Shown here: piece after piece, positions 1 to 7,290 of the stretch
How positions within the stretch are numbered: the stretch's first letter is position 1
How the letters are laid out: each line of letters opens with the position of its first letter
From: Janthinobacterium sp. FW305-129
GTDB lineage: Bacteria; Pseudomonadota; Gammaproteobacteria; Burkholderiales; Burkholderiaceae_D
DNA length: 64,000 nt
Assembly (NCBI RefSeq): GCF_020858115.1
Contig: NZ_JACYMM010000005.1
Location: 310,001-374,000 of the forward strand
Direction of reading: 5' to 3'
Notes under the pieces: model-generated
The model's database searches: none
The model's input: only the letters and a program-made list of their open reading frames with translations
What the model was told of the DNA's origin: nothing
Translations under genes and position numbers: made by a program

Positions 1-119
1 TGGGCCTGGGCGACAGCATCAAGATGGCGCAGAAGCAGGCATATGAAACCGTGGAAAAAATCCATTTCGACGGCGCGCAGTACCGCCGCGACATCGGCTG
101 GCGCGGCCTGAAGCATTGA
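1..119 (+). CDS. purD: phosphoribosylamine-glycine ligase, C-terminal end (partial)
   Basis: The window opens inside a reading frame whose last 38 residues are visible (frame starts at base 3, stop TGA at 117-119). The tail contains FDGAQYRRDIGWRGLKH, which resembles the C-terminal ATP-grasp end of PurD (GAR synthetase, step two of purine synthesis), where a YRRDIG segment is conserved. The start lies outside the window, so the catalytic domains cannot be checked. A strong hairpin with a T-run follows at once. In Oxalobacteraceae purD commonly lies upstream of hemF; here four extra genes separate them. The identification rests on a short tail plus gene order. Confidence 0.8.
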   Translation, partial: GLGDSIKMAQKQAYETVEKIHFDGAQYRRDIGWRGLKH

Positions 120-141
120 TCGCCGCATAACGATCACACGG

Positions 142-180
142 CGGGCCGGCGCGGAATTCATCCGCCCGGCCCGTTTTCAT
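142..180 (+). terminator. Rho-independent terminator after purD
   Basis: CGGGCCG (142-148) pairs perfectly with CGGCCCG (167-173); the inner GC-rich bases can extend the stem, and a TTTTCATTTT run follows from 174. It sits 23 bases past the purD stop and separates purD from the paralogue array. The next gene starts only about 25 bases further on, so that gene either tolerates read-through or has a promoter inside or before this hairpin. Confidence 0.7.
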
Positions 181-202
181 TTTGATTGCCCCATTCCTCG
201 CC

Positions 203-949
203 ATGAGCATACCAACCGGCCTTGCCGCACCAGACTACGATGCCCCGGTGAGCCCCCTTGCCTGGCTGGCGCTTGCCTCGCTGCTCGTTGCCGGCCTGGC
301 TTGGTACTGGTTCAGCAGCTATGCCGTGCCACGCTGCGACACCCCACAAACCGTGGCCGCGGTCACGGATGGCAAATTCAGCCTGCACGATATCCAACAG
401 GCCGGCTATGCCTGGTCGCAAAAAACCCGTGGCTGCCTGGCCACCGTCATCGAGGACGGCAAGCCCATGCAGTACGCCTGGACCATTTCGCGCGTGGAAG
501 GCCGCCGCAAAAGCCGGCTGGCGTATGACCACGCGCATCCGGGCATCGTGCAAACGCGCTTTGCCGACATCGCCTGGCATGGCGGCTTTGCGCAGCAGGG
601 CCAGCCCATCGGGCGCGATGGGCTGAAGCATGCGGTGCTGGCCGGCATGGATGCACTGCGCGGCAAGCCGCTCTACCATGCCAACCTCAACGCAGTGGTA
701 TCGCCGCAGCACTACCGTGAAATTGGCGATATTGAAGCGCTGGCACCATGCAAGGAAGTATTGCCCGGCGTGGTTTCCTGCCGCCTGCTGCTGGCCCGTA
801 ACGACCTTGCGCCCGCTGCCGCAAGCAAGGTGCTGGCAGTCTCCGTGCTGCAGCGAGGCGACTTTACTTTCCAGCGCAGCAAAAATGGCAAGAACTGGTC
901 AGTAACACCGCAGTTCAGGACAGAACTGGATCAGGCGCAACTTCAATAG
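203..949 (+). CDS. membrane-anchored protein of unknown function with periplasmic four-Cys domain
   Basis: A 248-residue protein with a short N-terminus, one hydrophobic segment at about residues 21-40, and a C-terminal domain predicted to lie in the periplasm. The domain contains four cysteines in the contexts PRCDTP, TRGCLAT, LAPCKE and SCRLLL. All four are conserved in the C-terminal half of the next gene, with shared blocks SLHD, AGYA, DGK, FAQQ and TFQR plus WSVTPQF near the end. That suggests two structural disulfides. ATG at 203 is chosen because an in-frame TTG at 182 falls in the tail of the purD terminator. I recognise no known family and assign no function. It is the shortest member of the four-gene array and corresponds to the membrane/periplasmic half only of its neighbour. 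Confidence 0.75.
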   Translation: MSIPTGLAAPDYDAPVSPLAWLALASLLVAGLAWYWFSSYAVPRCDTPQTVAAVTDGKFSLHDIQQAGYAWSQKTRGCLATVIEDGKPMQYAWTISRVEGRRKSRLAYDHAHPGIVQTRFADIAWHGGFAQQGQPIGRDGLKHAVLAGMDALRGKPLYHANLNAVVSPQHYREIGDIEALAPCKEVLPGVVSCRLLLARNDLAPAAASKVLAVSVLQRGDFTFQRSKNGKNWSVTPQFRTELDQAQLQ

Positions 950-1013
950 TACGCTGAGGAAACGAGATTGCATTGTAAAATTTATCATCTTGATTCTTGA
1001 TAAAGCCCCTCCG

Positions 1014-2306
1014 ATGACAAGCAATCTACCTGAGTCCACGCATACTTCCGTCGAAGCGCTGCATGTGCTGAAGCTGCTGACGCGCCGCCAGCGCGAGCAG
1101 GCGCTGGCGCATCCCGACTTGCCGCAGCTCGCCATCGGCACGCCGCTACCCGACACCTTGCTGTGGCTGTACCGGCGCCAGATCGTTACGTCCGAGGATG
1201 TGACGAGCCTGTCGTTGAGCGTGGCGCGCCACTTCAGCGGCGACGAGCTGGCGCTGCGATTGTCGATCTTGCAGCAGGTGGTGGAAGTGCTCAATCGCGA
1301 ATCGCTCGATCATCTGCGCGACGAAGCGATCATTACGCCAGAGCTTTATCAACAGGCGCTGCCGCACCTGCCCGGCGATGTTTTGCTGCCCACGCCGGGC
1401 GAGGCACTGAACTGGATGCTGCATGTGGGACTGCTGCCGCGCGCGCAATTCAAGTCCGTGGCCCAGCGCATCGAGTCCGGCGGCAGCGACGACGCAAAAC
1501 GTGTGGTCCGGCATGCGCAAGGGCGCCAGGATGAGCACAAGAAGGCGGTACACGGCGTGATCCTCGATGGCCTGTTTCCCGGCTCGCGCCTGGCCTGGCT
1601 GATCGGCGCGCCGCTGGCGTTGGCCGGCATGGTCTGGTATGCGATGAGCGGCAATTCCGTGCCCGAGTGCGACTCCGCCAACACGCTCACCAACGTGACA
1701 CGCATGCTCAATAACGCGGCGCCGGAAGGCACGGGCAAAGCAAGCCTGCACGACGTAAAAGAAGCGGGTTACGCCTCGTCGCACAATATTCGTGGCTGCC
1801 TGGCCACGATAGCACTCGATGGCAAGAAGATGGACTATGCCTATACTGTCGCGCGCGACGACAGCGGCAGCAAGCGCCGCATCAGCTATGTGGGCGCACA
1901 GCCAATGCTGGTCCAGGCGCGCTTTGGCACCATCCAGGATGGCGACTTTGCCCAGCAAGCCACACCCCTGGGACGCGAGGCGCTGGAAAAAGCTTTCCGC
2001 AACGGCATGGACGGCGCGCGCATCATGCCCCAGCCGCGGCAAGCTTTTTCGCTGACGCGATCGATGCAGCGCACGCGCGAAATTGCCGAAATCGAACCGC
2101 TGGCGCCATGCAAGGAAATCTCGCCGGGCGTCTATTCCTGCCGCCTGCTGATCGAACGCAATGACGCCTTGCTGGGCATGCTCAACGGCGGCACGGCAGT
2201 GATGCAAGAAGGCGAGTTCACCTTCCAGCGCGACGCGAGCGGCAATGGCTGGTCGGTGACGCCGCAATTTGCCGGCGAACTGCGCCAGGCCAAGGTCAAA
2301 GAGTAA
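1014..2306 (+). CDS. two-part membrane protein of unknown function (cytoplasmic helical domain plus periplasmic four-Cys domain)
   Basis: A 430-residue protein. Residues about 1-180 are helical and resemble the N-terminal regions of the next two genes: a LHVLKLLT block, a LLWL segment, then NRESLD, a LPGD turn and a second W-containing repeat. One membrane segment lies at about 190-212 (LAWLIGAPLALAGMVWYAM). The remainder is a clear paralogue of the preceding protein, with cysteines in PECD, IRGCLAT, LAPCKE and SCRLL and a shared WSVTPQF end. It therefore looks like a fusion of the two modules found separately in its neighbours, placing a cytoplasmic input or partner domain across the membrane from the disulfide domain. 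ATG at 1014 is preferred over an in-frame TTG at 990. Function unknown. Confidence 0.75.
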   Translation: MTSNLPESTHTSVEALHVLKLLTRRQREQALAHPDLPQLAIGTPLPDTLLWLYRRQIVTSEDVTSLSLSVARHFSGDELALRLSILQQVVEVLNRESLDHLRDEAIITPELYQQALPHLPGDVLLPTPGEALNWMLHVGLLPRAQFKSVAQRIESGGSDDAKRVVRHAQGRQDEHKKAVHGVILDGLFPGSRLAWLIGAPLALAGMVWYAMSGNSVPECDSANTLTNVTRMLNNAAPEGTGKASLHDVKEAGYASSHNIRGCLATIALDGKKMDYAYTVARDDSGSKRRISYVGAQPMLVQARFGTIQDGDFAQQATPLGREALEKAFRNGMDGARIMPQPRQAFSLTRSMQRTREIAEIEPLAPCKEISPGVYSCRLLIERNDALLGMLNGGTAVMQEGEFTFQRDASGNGWSVTPQFAGELRQAKVKE

Positions 2307-2310
2307 GGCC

Positions 2311-2958
2311 ATGCATATCGAACCGCCCCACGCATCGCTGCTGCAGCTGCACCAGCTTGGCCTGATCACCGCGCAGGAACTCGACGAGGCCAACTCGGAA
2401 CGCGATGTCGCCGCCCATGAGCGCCTGCACCCGCCCGAGGAGCCGGTCGACATGCCGGAACTGGCGCAGGATGCCGACCTGGTCAGCACCCTGGGCTGGC
2501 TGCTGCTGACCGATCTGCTGCCCAAGAATGACTTCGACAAGCGCGTGGCCACACTACCACCCCGGCAACAGGCACTGGCCGCCGAGGGCGTGCGGCACTA
2601 TAACCGCCGCGAGGTCGACGCCTTGTACGAGCTCGAGTTGCTGAACCCGTTCCAGCGCGATGCCGCGCACGCGGCGGTGCCAGCAGACCGCATGTTTTAT
2701 ACGCCCTGGATCGCCATGCGCTGGCTGGTGGTCAACGACATCCTGCCTGCGGCGCAGTTCGAGGCGCTGGAAGTGCACGTGCGTGAACATGGCAGCGCAC
2801 TGGCGCGTGAAATCATGGAAGCGTCCAGGCTGCGCCATGGTCACGACCGCATCGCGTACCAGCGGCCACCGGCCTGGAAAGGCGCGCTGATCGTGCTGGG
2901 GCTGATCCTGGTGATGTCCATGGTGTATGGCTTGTTGACCGGAGGCCTGCAGCCATGA
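2311..2958 (+). CDS. tail-anchored protein of unknown function, paralogue of next gene
   Basis: A 215-residue protein that starts four bases after the previous stop and overlaps the next gene by ATGA, so the array is probably one transcript. The N-terminal 190 residues are soluble and acidic, starting with a LHQLGLITAQE block. Further on come LGWLLLTDLLP and NRREVDALYELELLNPFQRDAAH, which the next protein repeats almost residue for residue. A single hydrophobic segment near the C-terminus (about 192-212, LIVLGLILVMSMVYGLL) suggests a C-tail anchor with the bulk of the protein in the cytoplasm. No catalytic motif is visible and no family is recognised. The start at 2311 is chosen because an upstream in-frame extension to 2269 would run back into the preceding gene. 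Confidence 0.75.
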   Translation: MHIEPPHASLLQLHQLGLITAQELDEANSERDVAAHERLHPPEEPVDMPELAQDADLVSTLGWLLLTDLLPKNDFDKRVATLPPRQQALAAEGVRHYNRREVDALYELELLNPFQRDAAHAAVPADRMFYTPWIAMRWLVVNDILPAAQFEALEVHVREHGSALAREIMEASRLRHGHDRIAYQRPPAWKGALIVLGLILVMSMVYGLLTGGLQP

Positions 2959-3758
2959 GTACCGATCCGCGCCTCAAACCGCTCGGCGAACTGCGGCAGC
3001 TGGACCTGATCACCAGCGACGAATACGACGATACGCTGGCCGAGCTGCAGATCATTGAGATCCAGCGCGCGCACAACGCCGCCGAAGACATCGATGTGCC
3101 GGAACTGGCGATGAATGCCGGCCAGGTCAGGACGCTGGCCTGGCTGCTGAGCGCCGAACTGGTGCCCGAGGAGCGTTTCTTCAAGATGCTGCGCCAGCTG
3201 CCTGCCGACGAACCACGCCGGCAACTGGCCAGCGCCGCGCTGCAGCAGGTGAACCGCGAGGCGGTCGACGCGCTGTACGAGCAGAACCTGATCAACCAGT
3301 TTCAGCGCGACGCCGCCCACGACAGCCTGCCGGCCGGTCACCTGGCCGCCACGCCCGTCGCGGCCTTGCGCCATATGCTGAAACAGGGCACGCTATCGCC
3401 GTTGCAATACAAGGCGCTGCAAGCACGCACGCGCGCGCACGGCTCGGAACTGGCGCGCGTGATCGTCGATGCTGCCGGTAAACCGCCGCCCCAGTATGGC
3501 CGGCCCCGCCCGCGCCCTTCCACCATCATGGCTGCGGCACTGCTGCTGGCGATACTGACGATGCTGACGTATGCAGGACGCGCATGGTTCAAGCACGAGC
3601 AGCCAGTGCCTGTGGCACCGCTGGCGCAGCCGGCCGACACGATCGAACGCCCGGACCTGCAACAGCGGGCGGCAAGCATGGTGGAAAACGCCCGCCAGCC
3701 AGGCGCGGATGCGCCCCAATTCGAGGTACAGGTAATACAGGACAAGCCGCCTCAATAA
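2955..3758 (+). CDS. membrane protein of unknown function, paralogue of preceding gene
   Basis: A 267-residue protein translationally coupled to the previous gene (four-base overlap). Residues 1-175 parallel the preceding protein: LRQLDLITSDE at the start, LAWLLSAELVP, then NREAVDALYEQNLINQFQRDAAH and a LKQGTLSPLQYKAL repeat. A proline/arginine-rich linker (about 178-192) leads to one membrane segment (about 194-212). After that comes a Pro/Ala/Gln-rich tail of roughly 55 residues that its neighbour lacks, so the C-terminus would be periplasmic. It closes the four-gene array and is followed by a weak hairpin before hemF. Function unknown; no enzyme motif is seen. Confidence 0.75.
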   Translation: MSTDPRLKPLGELRQLDLITSDEYDDTLAELQIIEIQRAHNAAEDIDVPELAMNAGQVRTLAWLLSAELVPEERFFKMLRQLPADEPRRQLASAALQQVNREAVDALYEQNLINQFQRDAAHDSLPAGHLAATPVAALRHMLKQGTLSPLQYKALQARTRAHGSELARVIVDAAGKPPPQYGRPRPRPSTIMAAALLLAILTMLTYAGRAWFKHEQPVPVAPLAQPADTIERPDLQQRAASMVENARQPGADAPQFEVQVIQDKPPQ

Positions 3759-3791
3759 AGCAGGGCCGGCAACAGCATCGCCGGTTTTGCT
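3759..3791 (+). terminator. weak hairpin terminator after the paralogue array
   Basis: CCGGC (3766-3770) pairs with GCCGG (3780-3784). The stem can be lengthened by AGCAGGG against TTTTGCT using G-T pairs, and TTTT follows the core stem. It lies between the last array gene and hemF. A TACAAT sequence at 3814-3819 is a possible -10 for hemF, but no convincing -35 was found. Confidence 0.4.
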
Positions 3792-3859
3792 ATCACAAAA
3801 ATCCGTAACAGGGTACAATCCGTCCTTACTTTTTTATTTCGGCCTCGTCGGCCCACGCG

Positions 3860-4774
3860 ATGTCGTCAACTCCCTCTCCTTCGGCCGTCAAGGCTTATTT
3901 GCTCGATTTGCAAAGCCGTATCGTGCAGGCGCTCGAAGCGCAGGACGGCAAGCCCTTCCTGACCGATGCCTGGCAGCGCCCCGAGGGCGGCGGCGGCATT
4001 TCGCGCCTGATCGAGGAAGGCAATGTGTTCGAACGGGGCGGCGTGAATTTTTCGCACGTCACCGGCGCCGCACTGCCGCCATCGGCCGCGGCCGCGCGCC
4101 CTGAACTCGGTGGCAAGGCATGGGAAGCGATGGGTGTGTCGCTGGTACTGCATCCGCGCAATCCCTACGCACCGACGGTGCACATGAACGTGCGCTTTTT
4201 CAGCACTCTGAATGCCGATGGTGCCCCCGTATGGTGGTTCGGCGGCGGCATGGACCTGACACCGTATTACGGCGACGCGGGCGACGTGAAGCACTTTCAC
4301 CAGGTGTGCCATGATGCGCTGGCGCCGTTTGGCGCGGAACTGCATCCGAAGTTCAAGCAGTGGTGCGACGATTACTTCTACCTGAAGCACCGGCGCGAAG
4401 CGCGCGGCGCGGGCGGGATCTTCTTCGACGACTTCAACGCCCTGGGCTTTGACGACAGTTTCGCCATGCTGCGCAGCGCTGGCGACGCCTTCATCAACGC
4501 CTATGTGCCGATCCTGGCACGCCGCAAGGACACGCCCTACGGCGAACGCGAACGCGATTTCCAGTGCTATCGGCGCGGACGCTATGTCGAGTTCAACCTG
4601 GTGTTCGACCGCGGTACCCTGTTCGGCCTGCAGTCGGGCGGACGCACCGAGGCGATCCTGATGTCGATGCCGCCCGTGGTCAAGTGGCGCTACGACTGGC
4701 ACCCGGAAGCGGGCAGTCCCGAAGCGGCGTTGTATACTGACTTCCTCGTGCATCGCGACTGGCTGCAGGCGTGA
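3860..4774 (+). CDS. hemF: oxygen-dependent coproporphyrinogen III oxidase
   Basis: A 304-residue cytoplasmic enzyme that converts coproporphyrinogen III to protoporphyrinogen IX using O2, the aerobic step of haem synthesis. It is full length for the family (about 300). Diagnostic blocks are present: HMNVRFF near residue 108, [12 protein letters not shown] near 127, and [11 protein letters not shown] near 190. The C-terminal stretch [20 protein letters not shown] is followed by SMPP, as in HemF. The ATG at 3860 gives the expected length. Its stop overlaps the GTG that is the alternative start of nadD, so the two are probably cotranscribed. Confidence 0.97.
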   Translation: MSSTPSPSAVKAYLLDLQSRIVQALEAQDGKPFLTDAWQRPEGGGGISRLIEEGNVFERGGVNFSHVTGAALPPSAAAARPELGGKAWEAMGVSLVLHPRNPYAPTVHMNVRFFSTLNADGAPVWWFGGGMDLTPYYGDAGDVKHFHQVCHDALAPFGAELHPKFKQWCDDYFYLKHRREARGAGGIFFDDFNALGFDDSFAMLRSAGDAFINAYVPILARRKDTPYGERERDFQCYRRGRYVEFNLVFDRGTLFGLQSGGRTEAILMSMPPVVKWRYDWHPEAGSPEAALYTDFLVHRDWLQA

Positions 4775-4797
4775 GGGAAACTGGTACGGCGGGCAGT

Positions 4798-5454
4798 ATG
4801 CCCTGTGTGACGCTGCTTGGCGGCAGCTACGATCCGGTGCATATCGGCCATGTCGCCCTGGGCAAGCATTTTTCCAGCCTGCTGCACGCCGATGAACTGC
4901 GCGTGATTCCGGCCGGCGCGCCCTGGCAAAAGGGTAAGCTGGGCGCCACCGGCCGGCAGCGCGCCGAGATGGCCGGCCTGGCCTTCGCCGGCCTGCCCCT
5001 GCCCGTGGTGATCGACCGCCAGGAAATCGAACGCAGCGAACATGGCCAGGCCAGCTACACCATCGATACCTTGCGCCAGGTACGCGCCGAGCTGGGATCG
5101 CGCGCCTCCATCGTTTTCCTGATGGGTGCCGACCAGCTGCAGCGGCTCGCGACCTGGCGCGAATGGCAGCAATTATTTGAATACGCGCATATCTGCGTCG
5201 CGGCCCGCCCCGGCTTCGCGCTGAATGACGCCGCAGTGCCGCAAGTGGTCGCCGATGCATTTTCGCGCCGCCTGGGGTCTCTGGAAAGCATCCGCAACAC
5301 GCCGCACGGTCTGACTTATCTGGCACAGGACTTCGCGGTGGATATCTCCGCCACCGAAATACGTGCGGCATTACAACGGGGGAATCGGGCAAACCCGCTT
5401 GTTTCCCCGCTAGTGCTAGACTATATTGAACAACATAATTTATACAAAAGCTAA
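4798..5454 (+). CDS. nadD: nicotinate-nucleotide adenylyltransferase
   Basis: A 218-residue nucleotidyltransferase that makes deamido-NAD from nicotinate mononucleotide and ATP in NAD synthesis. The nucleotide-binding motif GGSYDPVHIGH lies at residues 8-18, and the C-terminal ISATEIR block is the family ISSTxxR signature. ATG 4798 is chosen because homologues begin only a few residues before the GGxxDPxH motif. An in-frame GTG at 4771 overlaps the hemF stop and would add nine residues, so a coupled start there is possible. The next gene starts directly after the stop. The nadD-rsfS pairing is common in proteobacteria. Confidence 0.95.
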   Translation: MPCVTLLGGSYDPVHIGHVALGKHFSSLLHADELRVIPAGAPWQKGKLGATGRQRAEMAGLAFAGLPLPVVIDRQEIERSEHGQASYTIDTLRQVRAELGSRASIVFLMGADQLQRLATWREWQQLFEYAHICVAARPGFALNDAAVPQVVADAFSRRLGSLESIRNTPHGLTYLAQDFAVDISATEIRAALQRGNRANPLVSPLVLDYIEQHNLYKS

Positions 5455-6144
5455 ATGGATATCAAAAAACTGCAAACCCTCGTCGTTGACGCCCTTGAAG
5501 ACGTCAAAGGCCAAGACATCGCCGTCTTCGAAACGAGTCACCTGACCAGCCTGTTCGACCGCATCGCGATCGTTTCCGGTACCTCGAACCGTCAAACCAA
5601 GGCGCTGGCCGCCTCGGTGCGCAACAAGGTCAAGGACGCCGGCGGCGACATCATCGGCATGGAAGGCGAGGACACAGGTGAATGGGTGCTGGTCGATCTG
5701 GGCGACATGATCGTCCACATCATGCAAGCACCTATCCGCGCCTACTACCGCCTGGAAGAAATCTGGGGCGACACCCCGGTCAAGCTGGGTGCCGCCAAGC
5801 GCGCGCCGAAAAAAGCCGCTGGCGACGAGCCGAAGAAGGTCAGCGGCCATCTGGCGGCAAGCAAGGCCAATGTGGAAGCTGCGCCCGTGATCGAAAAGAA
5901 AGCGCCAGCGAAGAAAGCCACGGCCGCCACCGCCGCCAAGAAAGCCCCGGCGAAAAAAGCCGCCGTTTCGAAAGCCGTCGGCAAGACCGTGAAAGTCGCG
6001 CCTACCAAGACCGAGACAGCCGCCGTGAAAGCGCTGAAAGCGCTGCCGGAGAAAAAAGTACGCGCCCCACGCGCGGCCAAGCCGGCAGCCGATGCTGCAC
6101 CGGCAAAAACCGTGATCAAGCGTATCAAAAAAGTCGAAGCGTAA
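5455..6144 (+). CDS. rsfS: ribosomal silencing factor RsfS with long Lys/Ala-rich tail
   Basis: The first 115 or so residues form the RsfS (Iojap/DUF143) fold: LVVDALEDVKGQDIAVF, the LFDRIAIVSGTSNRQTKAL region, then GEDTGEWVLVDLGD and RAYYRLEEIWGD. RsfS binds ribosomal protein L14 (uL14) on the 50S subunit and blocks subunit joining when nutrients are low. The family is usually 105-130 residues; this protein has 229. The extra C-terminal 110 residues are low-complexity and strongly basic, built of KKAPAKKA-like units reminiscent of histone H1 tails. The tail may bind RNA or ribosomes, which is inference. The ATG abuts the nadD stop with no gap. Confidence 0.94.
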   Translation: MDIKKLQTLVVDALEDVKGQDIAVFETSHLTSLFDRIAIVSGTSNRQTKALAASVRNKVKDAGGDIIGMEGEDTGEWVLVDLGDMIVHIMQAPIRAYYRLEEIWGDTPVKLGAAKRAPKKAAGDEPKKVSGHLAASKANVEAAPVIEKKAPAKKATAATAAKKAPAKKAAVSKAVGKTVKVAPTKTETAAVKALKALPEKKVRAPRAAKPAADAAPAKTVIKRIKKVEA

Positions 6145-6150
6145 GCCTCG

Positions 6151-6621
6151 ATGCAGCTCATCATCGCTGCGGTCGGCCATAAAATGCCGGCCTGGATAGA
6201 GACGGGCTTCGCGGAATACGCGAAGCGCATGCCGCCGGAATTGCGCATCGTGCTGAAAGAAATCAAGCCGGTGGAGCGTTCCGGCAGCAAGACCGCCGCC
6301 ACGGCGATGGCGCTGGAACGCGAACGCATCGAAGCCGTCCTGCCCAAGGGCGTGCGCATCATCGCCCTCGACGAACGCGGCAAGGATCTGACCAGCGTCG
6401 GCCTGTCGCAGCAGTTGATGGCGTGGCAGCAGGATGGCCGCGACACCGCCTTTTTGATCGGCGGCGCCGACGGCCTCGATCCGCAACTCAAGGCGCGTGC
6501 CGAGGGCATGCTGCGCATTTCCAGCATGACCCTGCCGCACGGCGTGGTGCGCGTGATCCTCGCCGAGCAGCTCTATCGCGCCTGGTCGATCACGCAAAAC
6601 CACCCCTACCACCGCGTCTGA
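6151..6621 (+). CDS. rlmH: 23S rRNA pseudouridine(1915)-N3 methyltransferase
   Basis: A 156-residue SPOUT-class methyltransferase, the exact family length, that methylates pseudouridine 1915 in helix 69 of 23S rRNA using SAM. The trefoil-knot SAM site shows as [11 protein letters not shown] (about 105-115), followed by the conserved end with [18 protein letters not shown] and NHPYHRV at the extreme C-terminus. It starts six bases after rsfS and is followed eight bases later by maf, in keeping with one operon centred on ribosome functions. Confidence 0.97.
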   Translation: MQLIIAAVGHKMPAWIETGFAEYAKRMPPELRIVLKEIKPVERSGSKTAATAMALERERIEAVLPKGVRIIALDERGKDLTSVGLSQQLMAWQQDGRDTAFLIGGADGLDPQLKARAEGMLRISSMTLPHGVVRVILAEQLYRAWSITQNHPYHRV

Positions 6622-6628
6622 ACTCCCC

Positions 6629-7249
6629 ATGAAAACGGCTGATCACAAGATCTACCTCGCCTCCAAAAGCCCGCGCCGGCGCGAACTGCTGCGCCAGATC
6701 GGCATCGATTTCGAATTGCTGCTGCTGCGCAGCGACGGCCCGCGCGGCGCCGACGTCACCGAGGAAGTCCTGCCCGGCGAATCGGCGCTCGACTATGTCG
6801 CCCGCGTGTCGAATGAAAAAGCCGCCTTCGCCTGGGACCTGGTGCGCCGCCGCCACCTGACCCCGCGCCCCGTGCTGGCAGCCGACACCACCGTCACCAT
6901 CGACGGCATCATCCTCGGCAAGCCGGCCGACCGCCTTGAGGCCGTGGCGATGCTGCAGCAGCTGTCGGGCCGCACGCACGAGGTGCTCACCTCGATCGCC
7001 GTGCACTACAAGGATTTCGCCGAGCAGCGCACGCAAGTGTCGCAAGTGCGCTTCGGCGTGCTCTCGCCCGCCTCGATCGCCGCGTATTGCGCCACGCCGG
7101 AACCGTACGACAAGGCCGGCGGCTACGGCATCCAGGGCAGCGCCGCGCTGTTCGTCGAGCATATCGAAGGCAGCCATTCCGGCATCATGGGCCTGCCCCT
7201 GTACGAAACTGCACAGTTGCTACGGCTGGCAGGTTTGCCCCTGCCCTGA
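6629..7249 (+). CDS. maf: Maf-family nucleotide pyrophosphatase
   Basis: A 206-residue Maf/Ham1-fold enzyme that hydrolyses non-canonical or excess nucleoside triphosphates to monophosphates. Family signatures are all present: LASKSPRRRELL at residues 7-18, an ADTTVTIDG block near 89 with the catalytic acid, and YDKAGGYGIQG near 155. The sequence resembles the YhdE (dTTP/UTP-directed) subgroup more than YceF, but I would not insist on the substrate. It is full length, eight bases downstream of rlmH, and followed by rng as in many beta- and gammaproteobacteria. Confidence 0.94.
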   Translation: MKTADHKIYLASKSPRRRELLRQIGIDFELLLLRSDGPRGADVTEEVLPGESALDYVARVSNEKAAFAWDLVRRRHLTPRPVLAADTTVTIDGIILGKPADRLEAVAMLQQLSGRTHEVLTSIAVHYKDFAEQRTQVSQVRFGVLSPASIAAYCATPEPYDKAGGYGIQGSAALFVEHIEGSHSGIMGLPLYETAQLLRLAGLPLP

Positions 7250-7290
7250 TCGGGTATGATGTCATTCGTTGCCTCCACTCCCGCGCCCCC

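Noticed and set aside
1146-2552. Long antisense open frame (over 460 codons) opposite the paralogue array
   Set aside because: It mirrors the real plus-strand genes, has low-complexity composition (runs of Arg, Ala, His, Gln) and no ribosome site; GC-rich third positions explain it.
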